Shown: positions 1 through 8,940, counted from the first letter of the stretch. The stretch is 37,729 nucleotides of DNA from an uncultured Francisellaceae bacterium (GCA_903907935.1 CAIVQA010000040.1:1-37729), one strand, 5' to 3'. The notes: generated from the sequence alone by a model not told the origin. Made by a program: numbers and translations.

Positions 1-185
1 ATTTTATTATTTTATTATTTTTATAAACTACAATGTTATTATATATTTTATCTGTTCTAAAACAATAGTTTGTCTTGGATTTAACTCTATAGGGTAAAGT
101 TGCATGACGGGGAAAAATCTTGCTAAAAAATTTGCAGCTGATCTTGATTGTGACTATAAAAAATTTTTATAAGGCGCACCACAAT

Positions 186-2219
186 TTAATGGGCACTCCC
201 GGAGTTTTTGTTAGTGCGTTGTCTTCTTGCCATATTTATAACCGTTGTTCCTTCTGGGTCTACTATAACTCTTTGTGGTTTGCGTATAGCTTTTTGTATA
301 TTATTTTGCAAAGGACCATCTATGTAAGCAGAAGTAAAAGGTTGTAATGTTTTACTAATTAAGTCATCTTCTCCCTCTATTCCTTTTCCTTTTAAATGTA
401 ATTTAGCACTGCTAACAATATGTTTGTGTAAGTTTTCTTCAAAATGTTTTAACCTTTCACTTTTTTGATCCAGCTGTGGTGCTTCTTCAAATTTTTCTAA
501 TTCTTTTAATTCTCTTAATATTTCTTTTAACTCGGCTATCTTAAAGCTTTCTAAATATTTTTTAACCACACCTTGCAAAGTATCTATATTTTGACCAAAT
601 TCGTTTATTACACCTTTTTGACGATCTTTAAAGTATAGTTCTATACTAGCTAATGTTTTCTGTCCTGCTTGAATAATAACATCAGGGTGTATTAAATTGA
701 GAGCAACTATAATTCTATTCAAGCTACCACCAAAACAAGATTGATCTTTATTTAATTCATCATCACTTGGAATGCTCATATCTCCACGATCTCGACGATA
801 AGCTAATTGACTATCAATAATGGCACTTCTAAACCATCCTGCCCAACGATCATTCATATCATCATCAAGCTTCTGTCCGTTTTCATAACCACACATTTGC
901 TTAGCTATATCTTGATCTTCAAGGGCATTAATAGCTAATCTTAATAATTTAACAGCTTTAAGTTCTTGATCTTCTGTATAGTCTTCCCTAGTCCTTAACG
1001 ATAGTAGATTTTTAAAATTTGCGTTTATAACCCTTATTTCATCTGCAGTTAATTTACCTGAAGACTGTAATTTATTTGCCTTGTCTGTTAAAAATAATAC
1101 TATGCTCTCTAAAGATGAAGGCTCCGTTCCATATCTCCTACTCAAATTATCAATAGAGTCTTGTATTGTACTTTCTGTTTTTCGATCATGTACAGTTTGT
1201 GGATCATGTACAGTTGGTTGAGTTCGTGGATTATTTCTAAACAACTCTGTTATGCCTTCTTTAGATAAATTTACAGCATTTTCTAATGTAACAACTCCTC
1301 GTAACAATAAATCATACATGTGAGTTGCATTTGGATTATCTATTTGCTCAAGAAAATCAACAGCTTGTTGAGCATCTAATACTCTATATATTCCATATAT
1401 TCCATATACCATTAAAAATTGTTGTTCTTCACTATCTGCATTAACAAATCGCTCAAACGTAATAATTCCATCCCTTATTAAATCATATACATAAAAATTC
1501 TCAAGAATTCCTATCTGTTCCTCAGTTAACTTCTTAGCTGCTTCTACTGTAATTAAATCATCTTCTATTAAATTAACTATACTACCAGAATCCAAATTTT
1601 TTCTTTCTTGCTCCGTTAAACCAATAGCAGCTTCTATTGTAATCTTTCCATTTTCTATTAAATTAAATATTCTATCAGAATCCAAATTTTCTATTTGTTG
1701 CTCATTTAAATTAACAACCTCATTTATTGTAATCTTTCCTTCTATTATTAAACGAACTATTGGCATAGCATTCAACTTTTCCCTTTGTTGCTCATCAAAA
1801 TTAAAAGCTAAAGCTTCCGTTATTGTAATATTTCCATGTTGTATTAAACGAAATATTCCATCAGTATTTAAAATTTCCCTTTGTTGCTCATCCAAACCAA
1901 GAGCTTCCTTTACTGTAATCTTTTTATTTTCTATTAACTTAACTATTCTAATAGAATCCAAAATTTCCCTTTGTTGCTCATCCAAATCAAGAGCTTCCTT
2001 TACTGTAATCTTTTCATTTTCTATTAAATCAAATACATCAGACTCTAAAAATTCAATTTGTTGATCACTCAAACCAAGAGCTTCCTTTACTCCAATCTTT
2101 CCTTTTTGTATTAGATTAGATATGTTATAAGAATTCAAAATGTCCTTTTCTTGATCGGTTAATTTTTCAGCTTCCTCTGGCGTAATAAAATTGCCTTCTA
2201 TTAAAGATTTAAGTGACAT
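186..2219 (-). CDS. Repeat-containing protein of unknown function (possible effector)
   Basis: I do not recognise the family. The first ~270 of 677 residues consist of about nine units of 30 residues with the pattern LIxxGxITxxEALxLxxxQxxxL, each probably two short helices. The C-terminal ~380 residues are unique, mostly charged and helical, and contain a CFGGSLNRI segment and a Lys/Glu-rich stretch. It ends in a basic tail (RRQRTNKNSGSAH). No signal peptide or membrane segment is visible. I chose the ATG at 2219 over an in-frame TTG at 2234 because a purine-rich GAGGTTGAGAAG lies just upstream of it. The gene stands alone, downstream of the pyk operon on the same strand. Repeat proteins of this sort in intracellular gammaproteobacteria are often secreted effectors, but nothing in the sequence proves export. 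Confidence 0.8.
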   Translation of the reverse strand: MSLKSLIEGNFITPEEAEKLTDQEKDILNSYNISNLIQKGKIGVKEALGLSDQQIEFLESDVFDLIENEKITVKEALDLDEQQREILDSIRIVKLIENKKITVKEALGLDEQQREILNTDGIFRLIQHGNITITEALAFNFDEQQREKLNAMPIVRLIIEGKITINEVVNLNEQQIENLDSDRIFNLIENGKITIEAAIGLTEQERKNLDSGSIVNLIEDDLITVEAAKKLTEEQIGILENFYVYDLIRDGIITFERFVNADSEEQQFLMVYGIYGIYRVLDAQQAVDFLEQIDNPNATHMYDLLLRGVVTLENAVNLSKEGITELFRNNPRTQPTVHDPQTVHDRKTESTIQDSIDNLSRRYGTEPSSLESIVLFLTDKANKLQSSGKLTADEIRVINANFKNLLSLRTREDYTEDQELKAVKLLRLAINALEDQDIAKQMCGYENGQKLDDDMNDRWAGWFRSAIIDSQLAYRRDRGDMSIPSDDELNKDQSCFGGSLNRIIVALNLIHPDVIIQAGQKTLASIELYFKDRQKGVINEFGQNIDTLQGVVKKYLESFKIAELKEILRELKELEKFEEAPQLDQKSERLKHFEENLHKHIVSSAKLHLKGKGIEGEDDLISKTLQPFTSAYIDGPLQNNIQKAIRKPQRVIVDPEGTTVINMARRQRTNKNSGSAH
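1410..2205 (-). repeat. Tandem 90-bp coding repeats (about nine units)
   Basis: The units are 90 bp apart. For example, the same 19-base stretch around the Thr-Val codons recurs at about 1902-1920 and 1992-2010. The units nearest the middle are nearly identical in DNA (Leu-Asp-Glu-Gln-Gln-Arg-Glu-Ile-Leu is repeated), while the outer ones have diverged, and one unit carries a two-residue insertion. This suggests growth by recent internal duplication. Confidence 0.8.
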
Positions 2220-2426
2220 ATTAATTCTTCTCAACCTCGTTTAATTTACTTAAAATTTATCGTTCTTAAGTTAAAATAAAAACAAACCCTTTAATTAAGT
2301 ATAACTAATATATGCTTTTTGAAGGTTAACCTAAGATATAAATTTTGGGGAAGATACAAGTTTTAAATAATTTAGAAAAAGTTTTACAAAAAACAGCAGA
2401 AAATATGGCGCTATTGCAAAAATCTT

Positions 2427-3443
2427 TTAATGTAATTTCAAAAGCTCAGCTTCTCTACAAATTTCATCTACATATTTAATAACTAAATCTGGATATTTAC
2501 CAACAGCAGTTTCTTCAGAAAACTCTACTGCACTAGCGCCATCCAATACTGCATTAGCAACATCCATAACCTCTGCTCTAGTTGGCATAGGATTCTCAAG
2601 CATCGATTCCATCATTTGCGTAGCCACTATTGCTGGTTTATTAAGAAGTTTTGCTACTTTAACAATTTTCTTTTGCAAGGCTGGCAATTGCGACAAACCT
2701 AATTCTACACCTAAATCTCCTCTTGCAACCATTACACCATCTGCCACCTCTGTAATTTTTTCTATATTCAAAATAGCTTCTTTAGTTTCTATTTTAGCAA
2801 TAACATCAATTTTAGGATTAGCAATTATTTTTTTAGCTTTAATAAGATCTTCTGGAGTTTTAACAAAGGATAAGGCAAATGCATCAACATTAAAATTAAG
2901 AGCAAACAATAGATCTTCTTGATCTTTCGATGTAAAACTATTTGCAGATAATCCTCCACCTTTTATATTTAAGCCTTTATTATCTTTTAAAATAACATCT
3001 TTAGTTGCAATGCAAATAATTTTATTACTACTAATTTTTTCGACTATTAATTCTATTTTACCATCATCTAACAACACAATATCTTTTGGCTTTAAATCTT
3101 TATATAAGTCGTGGTACGAAATATATACCGACTGACTAGTACCTGCATTTGGATCCCAATTTGGATCCAAAATTAATTTACTATTAACCTGTAAAATTAT
3201 TTTCTGATTAATAAATTTACCAACTCGAATTTTTGGTCCCTGTAAATCAATTAATATTTCAACTTTTTTATTTAATTTTTTTGCTAATTCTTGTACTTTT
3301 TTTATTCTAGCTGCTTGTAATTCTTGAGTTCCATGAGACATATTTAAACGAGCAACATCCATACCAAACAAAATCATATTTTGTAATACTTCAAGTTGAT
3401 CGCTAGCAGGACCTAGTGTGGCTATTATTTTAGTATTACGCAA
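2427..3443 (-). CDS. pyk: Pyruvate kinase, short form lacking the C-terminal domain
   Basis: Converts phosphoenolpyruvate and ADP to pyruvate and ATP, the last step of glycolysis. Visible family motifs are the N-terminal RNTKIIATLGPAS, the NMSHG segment, the B-domain, the catalytic IAKIET, MVARGDLGVE and the PTRAEVMDVANAVLDG block. The protein has 338 residues against about 470-480 for usual bacterial enzymes. It stops soon after the barrel (EICREAELLKLH), so the C-terminal domain, which carries the allosteric site and subunit contacts, is absent. In the segment after NAVLDG the usual VMLSGETA reads VEFSEETA. The start codon is TTG, with a weak AGG upstream; no ATG fits the conserved N-terminus. 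It lies 20 bp after pgk, last gene of tkt-gap-pgk-pyk. The catalytic core looks intact, so it may still be active but unregulated. Confidence 0.93.
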   Translation of the reverse strand: MRNTKIIATLGPASDQLEVLQNMILFGMDVARLNMSHGTQELQAARIKKVQELAKKLNKKVEILIDLQGPKIRVGKFINQKIILQVNSKLILDPNWDPNAGTSQSVYISYHDLYKDLKPKDIVLLDDGKIELIVEKISSNKIICIATKDVILKDNKGLNIKGGGLSANSFTSKDQEDLLFALNFNVDAFALSFVKTPEDLIKAKKIIANPKIDVIAKIETKEAILNIEKITEVADGVMVARGDLGVELGLSQLPALQKKIVKVAKLLNKPAIVATQMMESMLENPMPTRAEVMDVANAVLDGASAVEFSEETAVGKYPDLVIKYVDEICREAELLKLH

Positions 3444-3463
3444 TGTGTACCTACAAACGTTTT

Positions 3464-4600
3464 TTAATTATTTTTATTATTTAATAGATCTAACATCGGC
3501 AAACTACGGTTTTCTATAAACTCTAAAAATGCCCCACCACCAGTTGAAATATAAGAAAACTTATGTAGTTTAAGTTGTTCAATAACAGATAAAGTGTCCC
3601 CACCACCTACAATAGAAAAACTATTACTATTACAAATCTCTTCGGCTATCAATTTAGTACCATTAATAAAACGAGGATCCTCATATTTACCGAGAGGTCC
3701 ATTCCATAAACATGTTTTAGCTGTTTGTATAATTTTTTTATATTTTTCTACAGTTTTTTCACCCAGATCCAATATACAATCAAAATCATTAATCAATTCT
3801 AGATTTTTTTGTTCTAAAATCCCATGCTGATTAACAACTATTGCATCTATAGGTAATATTACTTTTGTTCCAAGCTCTTTAGCCACGTCTAAAAGCTCTA
3901 AATCACAAATAGATTTACCAATTTTATAACCATTAGCTAATAAACACGTATTGGCAATCGCTCCACCTACAATTAAATGATCAACTACATTCAATAATGA
4001 TTTTAAAATTGTAAGTTTAGTAGAAATTTTTGCACCACCAACAATAGCAACTAGTGGTCTATCTGGATTAACCAATGCTTGTTGTAAACTATTTACTTCT
4101 TTCTGCAATAAAAATCCAGCAGCAGCTAATTTAGCATAATGTAAAATTCCATAAGTCGACGCATGTTTACGATGTGCAGTAGCAAAAGCATCCATAATCA
4201 CTACTTCTGCTAAACTTGCTAAATATTTTGCAAATTCAAGGTTGTTTTCTTTTTCAGCAGCCGTAAATCTAATATTTTCACACAAAATAACTTGTTTTAG
4301 CTTAGGTTGAATTGATTTTTGATCAAATAAATCATTACTAAATTGTACTGTTGTTTTAAGTAACTGTTCTAAAACTGGTACAACTATTTTTAAAGATAAT
4401 TGAGGATCAAAAATAGTTGGATCTCCTAAATGTGAGATCAAAATAACCCCAGCATTTTGTTCTAGTGCATACTTGATAGTATTAAGACTAGCTTTAATTC
4501 TACTAAGATCAGTAATTTTACCATTTACTATAGGTACATTAAAATCTACCCTAATTAATACGGTTTTATTTTTAATATTGATATTATTTATGTATAACAT
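3464..4600 (-). CDS. pgk: Phosphoglycerate kinase
   Basis: Transfers phosphate from 1,3-bisphosphoglycerate to ADP in glycolysis, cytoplasmic. The 378 residues cover the full family length (about 387 in E. coli). Seen: the N-terminal substrate loop VDFNVPIVNGKITDLSRI, HLGDP, the hinge region with WNGPLGKYE, the nucleotide-binding GGGDTLSVIEQL and the C-terminal STGGGAFLEF. Third gene of the tkt-gap-pgk-pyk operon. A 148-bp palindrome (4608-4755) ends seven bases before its ATG, so the leader of this gene is largely made by that element. No good Shine-Dalgarno is visible apart from a GAGAG inside the element's end, which could make translation sensitive to RNA folding. Confidence 0.97.
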   Translation of the reverse strand: MLYINNINIKNKTVLIRVDFNVPIVNGKITDLSRIKASLNTIKYALEQNAGVILISHLGDPTIFDPQLSLKIVVPVLEQLLKTTVQFSNDLFDQKSIQPKLKQVILCENIRFTAAEKENNLEFAKYLASLAEVVIMDAFATAHRKHASTYGILHYAKLAAAGFLLQKEVNSLQQALVNPDRPLVAIVGGAKISTKLTILKSLLNVVDHLIVGGAIANTCLLANGYKIGKSICDLELLDVAKELGTKVILPIDAIVVNQHGILEQKNLELINDFDCILDLGEKTVEKYKKIIQTAKTCLWNGPLGKYEDPRFINGTKLIAEEICNSNSFSIVGGGDTLSVIEQLKLHKFSYISTGGGAFLEFIENRSLPMLDLLNNKNN

Positions 4601-4607
4601 ATTAATC

Positions 4608-4755
4608 TATACTCTCAGCCAATAAGTTTTCAGTACTCTAAAAAACAAGTCGTGAAACTCTCCTTTCGCAAAGTAAAGAGTAACTAGGGCTCAATGAGGC
4701 TCAAACAACACTCCTTGTTTTTTAGAGTACTGAAAATTCATTAGCTGAGAGTATA
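4608..4755 (-). repeat. Palindromic element PE-A, copy 1 (gap-pgk junction)
   Basis: A 148-bp element with 42-bp terminal inverted arms at 4608-4649 and 4714-4755, three mismatches between arms, and a 64-bp centre. Both arms carry GTACTCTAAAAAACAAG at the inner side. Its reverse complement matches the copy at 30016-30161 closely: I count 7 differences in the 64-bp centre. The gap reading frame enters the element and stops in it. No transposase is encoded. It resembles MITEs or the short palindromic elements of rickettsiae in size and behaviour; membership in any named family is not claimed. Confidence 0.88.
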
Positions 4756-5787
4756 ACATGTTGCCATAATTAAAGCAGTATCCAACATACGGTTTGCAAA
4801 TGCCCATTCATTATCGTACCAAGATAATACTTTAACTAATTTTCCAATTACTTTAGTCTGAGTTAAATCGAAAATACTAGAGGCACTATGATGATTAAAA
4901 TCCACCGATACCAATGGTAATTCATTAATTGCAGTTATCTCTAATAAATCTTTATTAACAGCATTTTTTAAAATATTATTTACTTCTTCGACTGTAGTTT
5001 TGTTTTGTACAACTATTGATAGATCTACCACTGAAACATTTAAAGTTGGTACCCGCATAGCAAAACCATCTAATTTACCATCTAACTCTGGAATTACTAA
5101 ACCAATTGCACTCGCTGCTCCAGTTTTAGTTGGGATCATAGATGTTGTTGCAGATCTCGCTCTCCTTAAATCTGAGTGATAAACATCCGCCAATACTTGA
5201 TCGTTAGTATAAGAATGAATAGTTGTCATTAATCCACTCTCTATTTGTAAATTTTTATGTAATGGCCATATTAATGGTGCTAAACAATTAGTAGTACAAG
5301 AAGCATTTGATACTATTTTATGTGAATCATTCAAAATACCATGATTAACTCCATATACAATAGTTGCATCCACATCTTTACCGCTAGGAGCTGAAATTAA
5401 TACCTTTTTAGCACCAGCTTTTAAATGCATAGCTGCTTTATCTTTACTAGTAAATAATCCAGTACATTCTAATACAACATCCACGCCTAAATCTTTCCAA
5501 GGTAACTCTTCAGGATTTTTAATAGATAAAATTTTTATTTTATTTTTAAGATCTTGATTAATAATTAAAGAATCATTATCGCAACTTACTGAAAATTTTG
5601 CTTTACCATGAGTAGAATCATATTCTGTTAAATGAGCATTAATTTTAGCATCACCTAAATCATTAATAGCAACTATTTTTAATTGTTGTAAGCTGTTTTT
5701 AGTAGTTTCGTATAAAGCACGTAAAATATTTCTACCAATGCGTCCATAGCCATTAATTGCCAGTTTAATTGGTCGAGTAGGGTCCAT
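4741..5787 (-). CDS. gap: Glyceraldehyde-3-phosphate dehydrogenase
   Basis: Oxidises glyceraldehyde 3-phosphate to 1,3-bisphosphoglycerate with NAD. Seen: Rossmann motif [10 protein letters not shown] near the start, an Asp after the second strand (AINDLGD) as in NAD-using enzymes, the catalytic [12 protein letters not shown] with active-site Cys, HSYTNDQ, and the C-terminal [14 protein letters not shown]. The start is the ATG at 5787, not the in-frame TTG at 5817, because AAGGAG sits eight bases upstream and the first ten residues of the longer version come partly from a repeat. Length is 348 residues. The last residues (YTLS) and the stop codon lie inside palindromic element PE-A copy 1. 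Second gene of the tkt-gap-pgk-pyk operon. Confidence 0.97.
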   Translation of the reverse strand: MDPTRPIKLAINGYGRIGRNILRALYETTKNSLQQLKIVAINDLGDAKINAHLTEYDSTHGKAKFSVSCDNDSLIINQDLKNKIKILSIKNPEELPWKDLGVDVVLECTGLFTSKDKAAMHLKAGAKKVLISAPSGKDVDATIVYGVNHGILNDSHKIVSNASCTTNCLAPLIWPLHKNLQIESGLMTTIHSYTNDQVLADVYHSDLRRARSATTSMIPTKTGAASAIGLVIPELDGKLDGFAMRVPTLNVSVVDLSIVVQNKTTVEEVNNILKNAVNKDLLEITAINELPLVSVDFNHHSASSIFDLTQTKVIGKLVKVLSWYDNEWAFANRMLDTALIMATCYTLS

Positions 5788-5795
5788 AATTTTTA

Positions 5796-5801
5796 CTCCT
5801 T
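5796..5801 (-). promoter_or_regulatory. Shine-Dalgarno site of gap
   Basis: AAGGAG on the minus strand, eight bases before the ATG at 5787. It fixes the start of gap and lies only five bases from the edge of the inverted-repeat element at 5807-5914. Confidence 0.75.
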
Positions 5802-5806
5802 CTTTA

Positions 5807-5914
5807 GGTTCTGTCAAAACTTAGCCATTTTGTGCTTTTTTATACAAAATATAGTACAAAAAATGCTTCTCAAGTTCCACATATTATATCTCATGGCTGA
5901 GTTTTGACGGAACC
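5807..5914. repeat. 108-bp inverted-repeat (MITE-like) element between tkt and gap
   Basis: Arms at 5807-5828 (GGTTCTGTCAAAACTTAGCC then AT) and 5893-5914 are reverse complements at 20 of 22 positions. They enclose an AT-rich centre with no coding capacity. The right arm supplies the last seven codons and the stop of tkt (GSVKTQP). The ends look like insertion-sequence termini, but I cannot assign a family. It differs in sequence from the PE-A palindromes. Confidence 0.75.
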
Positions 5915-7933
5915 GCTATTGATCTTGTAAGATAAAACCGCCATTTTAATAGCATCTACTGTAATATTAAATTCTTTATATATTTGATTTTGTGGTGCTG
6001 AAAATCCAAATTGATCTATCCCTATTACTTTACCATTTAATCCAACAAATTTATGCCATATAAAAGTATTTCCAGCTTCTACTGCAACTCGAGCTAAAAC
6101 ATTACTTGGTAACACACTTTCTTGATAATCTTGATTTTGTTCTAAAAAAACATTCATATTTGGCATAGAAACTACTCTAACTCTATATTCTTTAGATAAT
6201 TCTTTTGCCACTTGTACTGCTAATTCTACTTCTGAACCAGTAGCTATAATAATTGCTTGTAGCGGCAAATTACCCTCTGGCGTATACAAAATATACCCAC
6301 CTCTTTTTATGTTACGGATCTGATTATCGGTTCTATATTGCTGTACAAGGTATTGTCTAGATAATATTATACAAGTAGTATTAATTTTTTCAGACAAAAT
6401 AGCCTCTTGCCAAGCAACAATAGTTTCTACCATATCACAAGGTCGCCATACAGATATATTTGGAATTGTACGTAACATAGACAAATGTTCTATTGGTTGA
6501 TGGGTTGGTCCATCTTCTCCCACCCCTATAGAATCGTGGCTAAAAACATAAATTACTTTTTGTTGCATTAAGGCACTTAGTCTTATAGCATTTTTACCAT
6601 AATCAGAAAATACTAAAAATGTTCCACCATATGGTATAAATCCTCGATGTAACGCCATACCATTCATAATAGCAAACATCCCAAATTCTCTTACACCATA
6701 ACTAATATAATTAAATATTTTATGTTCAGAAACATTAAAAGCTACTGCATTATCAGGAAAAGTTAAAGTAGAATGCGATAAATCGGCAGATCCACCAAAT
6801 AACTCTGGTAATTGTTTATACAATTCATTTAAAACTATCTTGGATGCTTGTCTGGTAGCTATATTGCTTGGATTATTTACAGCATTAAGCAATAAATTTT
6901 CTATAATGCTATTAAACTGATCTGGTAATTTTTGTTCTATACGCCGCTGTAATTCAATTGCTAAATCTGGGTGTTGTACGCTATAGAGTTGCAACAATTT
7001 ATCCCACTTAGCATTTTGCTCGCTACCTTTATTTTTAAAATCCCATGCTTCATAAATATCTTTAGGTATAAAAAAAGGCTCGTACTGCCACCCTAAATTT
7101 TCTCTCATAGCTAAAATTTCTTTTTCTCCCAATGGAGCACCATGAGATTTTTCGCTACCAGCTAAATTTGGTGAACCAGATCCAATAGTTGTTTTACAAC
7201 ATAATAAACTAGGCTTAGTGTTTTGTAATTTAGCAGATTTTATAGCAGTTGTTATAGCATCTGGATCGTGTCCATCTATATTATCAATTACATGCCAATT
7301 ATAAGCTAAAAATCTTGCTGCAACATTTTCAGTAAACCAATTATCAGTTTTACCATCTATAGATACACCATTATTATCCCAAAATAAAATTAATTTATTT
7401 AAACCTAAAGTACCAGCTAAAGAGCATACTTCGTGAGATATTCCTTCCATTAAACAACCATCGCCAGCAAAACAATAGGTATAATGATCAATAATATTAA
7501 AATTTTTACGATTAAATGTTTGTGCTAATAATTTTTCGGCTAATGCCATCCCTACAGCCATTCCAATCCCTTGTCCTAGTGGTCCAGTAGTTGCTTCGAC
7601 TCCAGGGGTTAGGTTATATTCTGGGTGTCCTGGAGTTTTGGAGTATAATTTCCGAAATTGTCGCAAATCTTCTATGGTTAAGTCGTAACCGGTTAAATGC
7701 AATAATGCATACTGTAATACGCACCCATGACCATTAGATAATAAAAATCGATCCCGATTAAACCAACTAGGGTTGTTTGGGTTATGGCTTAAAAAATCAT
7801 TCCATAGAACCTCTGCAAGATCTGCCATACCTAAAGGCATACCTGGATGACCACTATTAGCTAACTGTATCGTATCTACACTTAAAAATCTAAGCGCGGT
7901 TGCTAATTTTTTTTTATTTAATTTATTATTCAT
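5891..7933 (-). CDS. tkt: Transketolase
   Basis: Thiamine-diphosphate enzyme that moves two-carbon units between sugar phosphates, linking the pentose phosphate pathway to glycolysis. Seen: N-terminal NSGHPGMPLGMAD, GHGCVLQYALLHLTGY, the thiamine-binding GDGCLMEG with WDNNGVSIDG, the central DSIGVGEDGPTHQPIEHL and the C-terminal ATGSEVELAV. There are 680 residues against 663 in E. coli Tkt; the natural end is near SYKIN, and the extra tail GSVKTQP is encoded by the arm of an inverted-repeat element. Starts at an ATG. First gene of the minus-strand operon, 58 bp from the divergent EamA gene, so the promoter is probably in that short gap; no clear -35/-10 pair was identified. Confidence 0.97.
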   Translation of the reverse strand: MNNKLNKKKLATALRFLSVDTIQLANSGHPGMPLGMADLAEVLWNDFLSHNPNNPSWFNRDRFLLSNGHGCVLQYALLHLTGYDLTIEDLRQFRKLYSKTPGHPEYNLTPGVEATTGPLGQGIGMAVGMALAEKLLAQTFNRKNFNIIDHYTYCFAGDGCLMEGISHEVCSLAGTLGLNKLILFWDNNGVSIDGKTDNWFTENVAARFLAYNWHVIDNIDGHDPDAITTAIKSAKLQNTKPSLLCCKTTIGSGSPNLAGSEKSHGAPLGEKEILAMRENLGWQYEPFFIPKDIYEAWDFKNKGSEQNAKWDKLLQLYSVQHPDLAIELQRRIEQKLPDQFNSIIENLLLNAVNNPSNIATRQASKIVLNELYKQLPELFGGSADLSHSTLTFPDNAVAFNVSEHKIFNYISYGVREFGMFAIMNGMALHRGFIPYGGTFLVFSDYGKNAIRLSALMQQKVIYVFSHDSIGVGEDGPTHQPIEHLSMLRTIPNISVWRPCDMVETIVAWQEAILSEKINTTCIILSRQYLVQQYRTDNQIRNIKRGGYILYTPEGNLPLQAIIIATGSEVELAVQVAKELSKEYRVRVVSMPNMNVFLEQNQDYQESVLPSNVLARVAVEAGNTFIWHKFVGLNGKVIGIDQFGFSAPQNQIYKEFNITVDAIKMAVLSYKINSGSVKTQP

Positions 7934-7991
7934 GTTAATATTTTATCTGGGTATTCATTAAATTGCCATTATTACTACTATATAGCTAATT

Positions 7992-8933
7992 ATGTTTAGA
8001 GTAATTACAAAAACATCAATAAATCTAACTAAAAATATAGATCCTAGACTTTTGGAAGGTATTTTTTGGAAGGTACTATCATGTGTTTCTTTTGCCTTCG
8101 TCAATATTATGGTTCGCTATTTATCTGGCTCTAGCTTACCCATTGAACAAAAGCTACCTACATTTGTAATTATGTTTTTCCAAAATTTAATTGGTACTAT
8201 TTTATTATTACCATTTATCTTTAAAGATTTAAAAAGCATTAATGTACTAAAGGCATTAATTAATTCTAAATACTATAAATTACATCTAACTAGAATTATT
8301 GTAGCCATTCTTGGAATTTTTTTGTTATATTTTAGTTTTTCTAAAATGCCAGTACCTCAAGTTGTAGCAATTGGCTGTATTTCTCCCATATTGACTATGA
8401 TTGGAGCTGCAATTTTACTAAAAGAAAAAATTTCTTTTAAAAGACACCTTGCCATTTTTTTAAGTTTAACCGGCGGATTTTTAATTACCAGACCAGATTT
8501 AGCAATAAACTTAGGATTACTAAATTGGGTAGCAATTTTTCCTATTTGCGCTGCTTTAATATTTTCTGCAGATAATTTAATTACTAAAAAATTATTTTCA
8601 TTTAAAGAATGTCCCAAACTTACTACTATTTATTTATTGTTATTAACTGCTCCTTTTAGTCTAATTTTAGCTGTATTAAATAATTCCTGGACCATGCCAA
8701 TACTATCTAATTTTTTACCACTATTAGCTTTAGGGATCTTCGGAGCCATAGCACACTTTTCTTTTAATAAAGCTTTAGAAACTGCAGAAATAACTTTATT
8801 AATGCCATATGGAATTACTAAAATAATTTTTAATTCTGTTTTTAGTTATCTGGTTTTTTCTGAAATACCACAAACTTTTAGTATATGGATAGGGATTCTA
8901 ACAATATCTTTAAGTACTATTTTATTAATTTAA
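7992..8933 (+). CDS. EamA/DMT-family membrane transporter
   Basis: A 313-residue inner-membrane protein with about ten hydrophobic segments, in two halves of five, as in drug/metabolite transporters of the EamA type. Seen: a first half with FQNLIGTILLLPF and a PVPQVVAIGCISPILTMIGA segment, both typical of the repeated EamA fold, and a second half beginning near residue 175. Family members carry varied substrates; rickettsial relatives import S-adenosylmethionine, but this window also holds an intact metK, so the substrate is open. It is divergent from tkt. Its last codons and stop fall in a 26-bp sequence repeated just before metK (9920-9945), suggesting that it once lay directly upstream of metK. 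Confidence 0.88.
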   Translation: MFRVITKTSINLTKNIDPRLLEGIFWKVLSCVSFAFVNIMVRYLSGSSLPIEQKLPTFVIMFFQNLIGTILLLPFIFKDLKSINVLKALINSKYYKLHLTRIIVAILGIFLLYFSFSKMPVPQVVAIGCISPILTMIGAAILLKEKISFKRHLAIFLSLTGGFLITRPDLAINLGLLNWVAIFPICAALIFSADNLITKKLFSFKECPKLTTIYLLLLTAPFSLILAVLNNSWTMPILSNFLPLLALGIFGAIAHFSFNKALETAEITLLMPYGITKIIFNSVFSYLVFSEIPQTFSIWIGILTISLSTILLI

Positions 8934-8940
8934 GCTAAAA
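8915..8940 (+). repeat. 26-bp direct repeat, left copy
   Basis: Exact match to 9920-9945. It spans the last five codons and stop of the EamA gene. The two copies, 1005 bp apart, bracket the palindrome at 8955-9038 and the SIMPL gene. Confidence 0.85.

Noticed and set aside
155..171. Terminator for the repeat-protein gene (TATAAAAAATTTTTATA)
   Set aside because: A purely A/T 17-base palindrome is expected by chance in this DNA and lacks a G+C stem.
1410..2205. CRISPR or satellite array from 90-bp periodicity
   Set aside because: The repeats are in frame, diverge mainly at variable residue positions and encode a regular protein motif.
4608..4755. Simple rho-independent terminator between gap and pgk
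   Set aside because: The 42-bp arms, 64-bp homologous centre and further copies elsewhere mark it as a dispersed element; there is no hairpin followed by a T run, although it may still affect transcription.
5788..5817. TTG start of gap ten residues upstream
   Set aside because: The ATG at 5787 has AAGGAG at proper spacing and begins at the family N-terminus; the TTG is within repeat DNA.
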